Of a stretch of 24,454 bases of DNA, positions 21,508 to 24,454 are shown in pieces. Numbering within the stretch: position 1 is the first letter of the stretch; each line of letters starts with the position of its first letter. This DNA comes from an uncultured Erysipelotrichaceae bacterium. Its GTDB lineage: Bacteria; Bacillota_I; Bacilli_A; Erysipelotrichales; Erysipelotrichaceae. The stretch spans positions 1 through 24,454 of the forward strand of contig CAKUWO010000018.1 of the NCBI GenBank assembly GCA_934699415.1. Reading direction: 5' to 3'. Position numbers and translations under genes: made by a program. The notes beneath the pieces are model-generated. The model had not been told where the DNA came from, did no database searches, and worked only from the letters and a program-made list of their open reading frames with translations.

Positions 21508-23517
21508 TTACTTACCGCCTTTTAACCATTCCTGGTAAGCAGCTTCGTACTCTTCAGTAGTTGTTAAACCTTCCTGCAACTGTAATCCTTTATATTTGTA
21601 TTCACTGAGACCAGTTGTAGAGTAAACTCTTGTAAATGGAATTGCATGAGATACACGGTTTGTTCTAGACTCCATCATACCTGGGAGGAAGAATGCATGT
21701 TTAACTAAGCAAGCATCAGCTTTAGCAAATGCTTCATAACGAGCATCGAGATCTTCATAGATTTCATCTGCTGCACGATATAACTGTTCATATTCATTTA
21801 AGCCAACAACTTCTTTAATTTCCTTTTCTTCTGAAGTATCTTCAGAAGCTGGAACTGCATTAAGTCCTACAGATGTCATATAGTAACCCATTGTTGGAGA
21901 ATAAATATCAATGAATGACTTAGGATCTGGATAGTCTGGAGACCAACCAGTGAATGTTGAAATGTCATAATCAGAAAGAGCTGGCTCCTGGTTATAGTAT
22001 GCAATTTGCTGTACCTTTTCTTTATCAGCCATTACTAATTCAATAACGATGTTACCATCAGTATTCTTTTCAACTGAATCCTTCATTGAAAGAGACTGGT
22101 CAACAATCTTTTTAGAAGTCTGAGGTACGAGCATATCGAGGTGAACAGGGAATTCAACACCTTCAGCCTTAGCGGCTTCGATGTAGCTCATAGCTTCTTC
22201 TTTAGAGAGCCATGGGTTCTGTCCATCACTTAAATCACGTTTTTCACCAGTCATTGATTCATAAGCGTTATTAACGAGTTTACCGTATGATGTACCATCA
22301 GATGTCTTTACAACCTGTGGGTCGTTATTAATGTTACGTAACATTTCTTCAGAAAGATCTTCTGGAGCATATGTCATATTGTAAGCTTTTGTATCATAAG
22401 CGGCACGTAAAGCTTTACGGAAGTTTTCGTTTAAGATTGCTTTATGTGTATTTTCATGTAATTCAGCGTTGTCCTTATTATTTGTATATTCAAAAGACTG
22501 ACGGTTGAAGTTGAATACTACGCCAAATACTGAAGCGTTAGGTAAAGATGCAGTGATATAACCTTCATATTTAGCTACATACTGGTCATAGTTTTCCCAA
22601 GAAGCGCTGATACCAGCAGCAGCATATCTGCCCTGCTCGAATCCACGGATACTTGAATATGGATCTGAACCATCATCATAAATACGTGTAACAGTATCCA
22701 GATAAACATGTTCAGCATCCCAGTATGCTTCATTCTTCTTTAATACTGTGCTTGATTGTAAATCGAAAGACTGTAAGATATAACCACCATTGTAGAGGAT
22801 TGAATCAGCAGCAGTTGTACCGAATTCGCATGCAGTCTTATCTGGTGAACCTAATTCACATCCTGAACCTTTTGATTCAAGGAACTGACGGTTGATTGGA
22901 TAAAGAACAGCATATGTTCCAAGACCATGGAAATAAGGAGTTGGTTTTACTAAGTGATAAGCAACTGTTAAATCATCAACAGCTTCAATACCGACTTTAG
23001 CCCAAGCTTCATCAGAATAATCTTCACCTTCAAAGTATTCAGTATATCCTTCGATTACACCTTCTAAGAGCCAGCCTGTTCCTGAGTTGAATTCAGCACC
23101 ATGACGTAAGCCAGTAACGAAGTCATCAGCAGTTAATGTTGCATATTCTTCGCCAGTGCTTGTAACCCACTTAACACCTTCTCTGAGGTGGAAAGTATAA
23201 GTTAAGCCATCGTCAGAAACTTCATAGCTTGTTGCTAAACATGGAACGATGTTACCATATTGGTCGTTTTCGAGTAAGCCGTCAACAAAGTTAGCGTTAT
23301 ACTCATGGTCTTCAGCAAGAGCAGTAGTTACATAGTCCATAGACTGGATTTGATATTGCGATGCTTCAACCAGGTTTTTGGTATCGCTCAGTTTGATGTC
23401 TGTAGCTTTAACATCTGAGAGATAGGCCTCTTCAGTTTTTTTAGGATCGCTAGTTTTGCAACCAACAAGTCCAAAGAACATCATAGCTGAGAGTAATACC
23501 ATTGATAACTTTTTCAT
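21508..23517 (-). CDS. oppA: Oligopeptide-binding lipoprotein OppA (AmiA-like)
   Basis: Surface lipoprotein that captures peptides and hands them to OppBC; SBP_bac_5 family, 669 residues, close to AmiA in length. I set the start at the ATG at 23517, which follows AAAGGGGG by eight bases; an ATG 21 bases upstream (23538) overlaps that ribosome site. The signal peptide MKKLSMVLLSAMMFFGLVGC ends in the lipobox LVGC, with Cys20 as the lipid-bearing residue. Family stretches include LATSYEVSDDGLTYTFHLREG and the STFTGWSPDYPDPKSFIDIY part near the C-terminus. A cysteine pair (Cys220, Cys230) may be a disulfide. Gln is often CAG here, whereas genes around it mostly use CAA, perhaps because of high expression. 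It has its own -35/-10 promoter and terminator. Confidence 0.95.
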   Translation of the reverse strand: MKKLSMVLLSAMMFFGLVGCKTSDPKKTEEAYLSDVKATDIKLSDTKNLVEASQYQIQSMDYVTTALAEDHEYNANFVDGLLENDQYGNIVPCLATSYEVSDDGLTYTFHLREGVKWVTSTGEEYATLTADDFVTGLRHGAEFNSGTGWLLEGVIEGYTEYFEGEDYSDEAWAKVGIEAVDDLTVAYHLVKPTPYFHGLGTYAVLYPINRQFLESKGSGCELGSPDKTACEFGTTAADSILYNGGYILQSFDLQSSTVLKKNEAYWDAEHVYLDTVTRIYDDGSDPYSSIRGFEQGRYAAAGISASWENYDQYVAKYEGYITASLPNASVFGVVFNFNRQSFEYTNNKDNAELHENTHKAILNENFRKALRAAYDTKAYNMTYAPEDLSEEMLRNINNDPQVVKTSDGTSYGKLVNNAYESMTGEKRDLSDGQNPWLSKEEAMSYIEAAKAEGVEFPVHLDMLVPQTSKKIVDQSLSMKDSVEKNTDGNIVIELVMADKEKVQQIAYYNQEPALSDYDISTFTGWSPDYPDPKSFIDIYSPTMGYYMTSVGLNAVPASEDTSEEKEIKEVVGLNEYEQLYRAADEIYEDLDARYEAFAKADACLVKHAFFLPGMMESRTNRVSHAIPFTRVYSTTGLSEYKYKGLQLQEGLTTTEEYEAAYQEWLKGGK

Positions 23518-23554
23518 CAAAGTATCCCCCTTTTGCATTTGTATGCTTGTTTTT

Positions 23555-23583
23555 ATTATATTTCATCAATCTTAAACATTCAA
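23555..23583 (-). promoter_or_regulatory. Strong promoter of oppA
   Basis: TTGAAT (23583-23578), 17 bases, TATAAT (23560-23555); start expected near 23548, leader about 30 bases with an AAAGGGGG ribosome site. Best sigma-A match in the window. Confidence 0.8.
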
Positions 23584-23645
23584 TGCAAAAGTTCACAAAA
23601 TTTTCACTTTTTATGAAAATATTTACATTTTACTTTAAGATATGT

Positions 23646-23687
23646 AAAAATTCCTCTTTTGTGCCTAACACTGATACAAAAGAGGAA
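23646..23687 (-). terminator. Intrinsic terminator of the lipoprotein gene
   Basis: Perfect 12-pair stem TTCCTCTTTTGT / ACAAAAGAGGAA (23687-23676 with 23662-23651), a 13-base loop, and then TTTTT on the minus strand, nine bases past the stop. Confidence 0.9.
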
Positions 23688-23696
23688 CTAATTTAC

Positions 23697-24383
23697 TTAA
23701 TTATAAATTCTATGCGTTTCGTAATATGTTTTAATAATATCTCTATAATTTAGATAACCTTCTATTCTATGATATCCACATTCAATAATTTCATCTTCAC
23801 TTATGATTTTAATGGTATCATATTCTTCAACTTTGATAGTTTTATTATCGCCTATAATTTCAAAGGTAAGAGTTGAGCCTCCGATTGCTATATCAGATAT
23901 ATAATCTTTATAAACTTTAACTTTACTTAATTCAGCAAATAATTCATTCGCGGAATTTTCGATCAAAATGATGTGTTGTATTTCACCATTATCATCAACA
24001 TATTCTATTTTGATCTCTTTGATATCAAAATCAACAATATTATTTAAAGCCAGAGCCTGAATATAATATCCATCGGTTTTTTCGATTGAAACTAAATGAT
24101 ATAACTTATAGTTTTTGCCAGTTAAATCTACCTTTTCTTCTTCAGTATATTCAAATTTTACAAGATCACCTATTTTAAAGTCGGTTATGAGTTTATTATC
24201 TGGTATTTCTAAATCATAGCCTCCATTTTTGTCAGGAGAATTAATATAAAGAGTATTAGTAATATCTGAAATGGCTATAATTTCACCCATTTCTTCTTTA
24301 ACATCAACATTTTCGATATTTGTTTTTTGACATCCGCATAACAAACATAGAGAAAGTAAAATCATGATTGTACTTTTTTTCAT
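23697..24383 (-). CDS. Lipoprotein of unknown function
   Basis: I do not recognise a family. It has 228 residues. The signal peptide MKKSTIMILLSLCLLCGC ends in a lipobox (LLCGC, lipid-bearing Cys18), so it is expected on the outer face of the membrane. The mature part is acidic and rich in beta-forming residues, with a first section (about 30-105) containing KIGDLVKFEYTEEE and YKLYHLVSIEKTDGYY, which looks like a small barrel, and a second (about 115-228) ending in GYHRIEGYLNYRDIIKTYYE. I choose the ATG at 24383 because AAGGTG lies just upstream; an in-frame GTG at 24389 is inside that site. It is a single-gene unit with a clear terminator, and its promoter region includes a (TA)n tract. Confidence 0.75.
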   Translation of the reverse strand: MKKSTIMILLSLCLLCGCQKTNIENVDVKEEMGEIIAISDITNTLYINSPDKNGGYDLEIPDNKLITDFKIGDLVKFEYTEEEKVDLTGKNYKLYHLVSIEKTDGYYIQALALNNIVDFDIKEIKIEYVDDNGEIQHIILIENSANELFAELSKVKVYKDYISDIAIGGSTLTFEIIGDNKTIKVEEYDTIKIISEDEIIECGYHRIEGYLNYRDIIKTYYETHRIYN

Positions 24384-24421
24384 AAGCACCTTCTGTTTTT
24401 ATGTTCTATATCTACTTTTAT

Positions 24422-24444
24422 TATATATATATATATATATATAT
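24422..24444. repeat. (TA)n dinucleotide run of 23 bases upstream of the lipoprotein gene
   Basis: An uninterrupted TA repeat of about 11.5 units, 39 bases before the start codon. Depending on which -10 is used (TATAAT at 24425-24420 or TATAGA at 24410-24405) it lies in the spacer or the -35 region, so slippage could alter promoter spacing. The flank on the far side is cut by the window end. Confidence 0.8.
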
Positions 24445-24454
24445 TGTTTTTAGG

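Noticed and set aside
21347..21538. Plus-strand open frame of 63 codons in the oppA-oppB gap
   Set aside because: It runs through the oppA terminator and into the end of oppA on the other strand, with no ribosome site; its AT-rich composition explains the hydrophobic look.
24422..24444. Replication origin or plasmid element
   Set aside because: Only a simple TA run is present; there are no DnaA boxes, iterons or replication genes nearby.

Overview
The window reads as an ordinary chromosomal segment of a low-GC Gram-positive bacterium (Bacillota). The parE/parC–plsY–yneF block, the sepF–ileS pair with a T-box, and the yugI–pgi/yuiD arrangement are typical of that phylum. A member of the Erysipelotrichia or a neighbouring Bacilli lineage is my best guess, but this rests on gene content and AT-rich codon use, not on a database match. 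I see no insertion sequence, phage, CRISPR array, tRNA or rRNA.

Layout. (1) 1-3199: parE and the start of parC (minus), divergent from plsY (plus), then small yneF (minus). (2) 3200-3475: an intergenic stretch that appears to encode a compact structured RNA of about 160 nt on the minus strand, with its own promoter, a closing stem, a possible pseudoknot and a U-tract. (3) 3476-8028: a complete Rnf electron-transport operon in the order rnfC-D-G-E-A-(small ORF)-B, minus strand. RnfB is very short, and a 50-residue membrane/cysteine protein is coupled between rnfA and rnfB. (4) 8111-10536: yugI-pgi (minus), divergent from yuiD and a NifU-domain gene (plus), with overlapping divergent promoters. 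(5) 10741-13098: an AI-2E-family membrane protein, a lone prepilin peptidase and a lone HPt protein. (6) 13261-16654: ileS under an isoleucine T-box, preceded by sepF. (7) 16739-23517: an Ami/Opp-type oligopeptide ABC importer (oppA, then oppB-C-D-F). (8) 23697-24383: an unrecognised lipoprotein whose promoter region carries a (TA)n tract.

How the parts fit. The Rnf complex would couple reduced ferredoxin and NAD(H) to an ion gradient across the membrane. The Opp system imports peptides: a lipoprotein receptor is made from a strong separate promoter, followed by a terminator, and the permease/ATPase genes have their own promoter. ileS is controlled by uncharged tRNA-Ile. Transcription units are tight: several intrinsic terminators include the stop codon of the gene they end, many promoters use an extended -10 (TRTGN) with a weak -35, and two genes (yugI and the AI-2E-family gene) appear to be leaderless.

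The points most worth a second look are the structured RNA at 3258-3420, the small cysteine membrane protein together with the truncated RnfB, and the non-canonical HIGH motif of IleRS.
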